From Toxotes chatareus (Eukaryota > Chordata > Actinopteri > Toxotidae), in the NCBI GenBank assembly GCA_016801885.1, contig CM028886.1:4756592-4820591 (forward strand): a stretch of DNA of 64,000 nucleotides. The letters run 5' to 3'. Of the stretch, positions 62,693-64,000 are shown piece after piece. The notes beneath the pieces were generated by a model. It did not search any database. It was not told where the DNA came from and saw only the letters and a list, made by a program, of their open reading frames with translations. The position numbers and the translations under genes were made by a program. Position 1 is the stretch's first letter. Each line of letters opens with the position of its first letter.

Positions 62693-64000
62693 GTACAGTA
62701 TAAAGGAAGTGTGCTTTAGACAGCTGGGAATACTTTAATATGATGGTGAATCAGGATAGCTTTAAAATAAAAATCTCTATAGACTCATTACATGTGATGA
62801 GGTGCCAGAAACTTTTTGACAACTGGTGTAAATGATAGGTTGGTGTTAATTTGTCTTTTTATTATTATCAAACTTTCTGTGATGAAACCAAATCCAGTAC
62901 TGTTTCGTTCTGCTAACAGGTTACTATCTGTGTGACATAAGTCATATTTGAAACTCCACAACTACATTTTGAGTATTTAGAGTTGAGGTTAAGTTGTTAT
63001 ATTCCCTAATATCTCCCTCAAATCCTCAAAATTTCTCTCAGCTCAAGTGTTGCTTTTTGATATTCACAGTCACTGTCACCAAAGGTTCAAAACATCAAGA
63101 GAAGGCTGGGATGAAATGTCAGGATTTGGACTACAGCAAAATTAGAAGGTGTATAATGAGGTGGTACACATTCCAAACGTATTTAATATGTACTGTTCAC
63201 ATTAATATGAGTAGATTTTAGCTTATAAATGATGCCCTCACCCTGTTATCTACAAATGTTGGGGTAAATTTTTCCACTTTAAGCTGACAGCCAAAGAAAG
63301 ATGTAATCATTTTACATGTCTAATTAAAAAGGCAAATAGGCTGTGATTTACTGAGAGTAGACATTCATTCAACCCCCACTTTATACTAAAGAAGTTATGC
63401 AACAGTATACAGAACCATCAGACAGCCAGCATTACTCAGTGGCTGTCTAATTTAAATTCTGCAGGTTTGAGTGTCTAAGTGCGGATGTGTCATTGAGTTT
63501 AGTAAGTGGGCTCCATCCTACACAAATTTTTTTTATCAAAATTGGCCCACAGCACTTCCTGAAGGCTCTGAAATATCCGCTGTTTATAGCCTCGTCGTGT
63601 CCTCGGTGTTGCATCCTCTCACATCATGACTGCTTGTTGGGTGGATGACGTTGTCTCTTTGATGTGCAGATTAGTTGGAACTGTTGATCGACAATTCCCA
63701 ATATAGACGTGGTACTGTCATTGTGATGTCTGTACAGCAGCTTGTCTCTCAGTGTCCCCATGGTGATTTTAAGAATAGTCGAGGGCTGTGTGGGTGGGTA
63801 CAGTCATCTATTTTAGAGGAGCTGTGTAGGAACAAGTAAAACCTATCAAAGGGATAAAATACCATCTCAAGTATTTCCCCTACAGTTTCACTCAACATTC
63901 AACTGCCCATCCAGGCCAACAGATCATTTTCTTTGTTTTCTGCAGCGTTGACTCAAGATTTCTATTAATTCAAAAATGAATTGAATTGAAAAACTGAACA
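62693..64000 (+). other. mtmr11: mtmr11 intron 16, runs off the window
   Basis: Follows donor GCACAG|gtacag. I searched the remaining 1.3 kb for an acceptor leading into the expected C-terminal segment of MTMR11 and found none. The pyrimidine-tract/AG at 63945 (ctgcag) is followed by CGT TGA, which would end the protein at once and looks unlikely. The final exon is therefore placed outside the window. Confidence 0.6.

Noticed and set aside
63945..63960. Possible final mtmr11 exon at the right edge (ctgcag then CGT TGA)
   Set aside because: It would terminate the protein after one codon and lacks the C-terminal segment expected in MTMR11. The last exon is more likely beyond the window.
1..64000. 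Search for CRISPR arrays, prokaryotic operons, tRNA or rRNA genes
   Set aside because: None seen. The window is vertebrate nuclear DNA; the regular repeats are microsatellites.

Overview
This is vertebrate nuclear DNA, most likely from a ray-finned (teleost) fish. Genes are split by GT-AG introns, promoters are CpG-rich, CA/GT/AT microsatellites are long, and decayed fish-type non-LTR retrotransposon pieces lie in introns. The three genes have clear human orthologues. There are no operons, CRISPR arrays, tRNA or rRNA genes that I can support.

All three genes are on the + strand. (1) rbm8a (Y14, exon-junction-complex core), six coding exons at 1663-5084, complete, 175 aa. (2) otud7b (Cezanne, OTU deubiquitinase): a non-coding first exon ending at 6092, a 16.7 kb first intron, then eleven coding exons at 22993-32426, 924 aa, followed by a long 3'UTR. 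(3) mtmr11 (catalytically dead myotubularin-related protein), sixteen coding exons at 38645-62692 giving 682 codons; the last coding exon or exons lie beyond the right edge. I joined the exons by hand from splice sites. Every junction keeps frame, and the summed lengths (528, 2775 and 2046 nt) are all divisible by three.

The spaces between genes: 1-1600 holds no recognised gene, only a weak transposase-like fragment on the minus strand. Only about 0.8 kb separates the rbm8a poly(A) signal from the otud7b first donor. About 2 kb separates the otud7b 3'UTR from the mtmr11 promoter. The large introns hold LINE fragments (4790-4980, 41810-42500, 59600-59910), simple repeats and a few GC-richer islands.

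The genes act in different processes (mRNA quality control, ubiquitin editing, phosphoinositide scaffolding); their linkage looks like inherited synteny (OTUD7B-MTMR11 are also adjacent on human 1q21), not a functional cluster. I did not find an obviously new biological system. The best leads are a 93-nt, frame-preserving candidate cassette exon in mtmr11 intron 2 (49512-49604), small upstream ORFs before otud7b and mtmr11, and clusters of GCTAAC/GTTAGC words at the 5' end of each gene.
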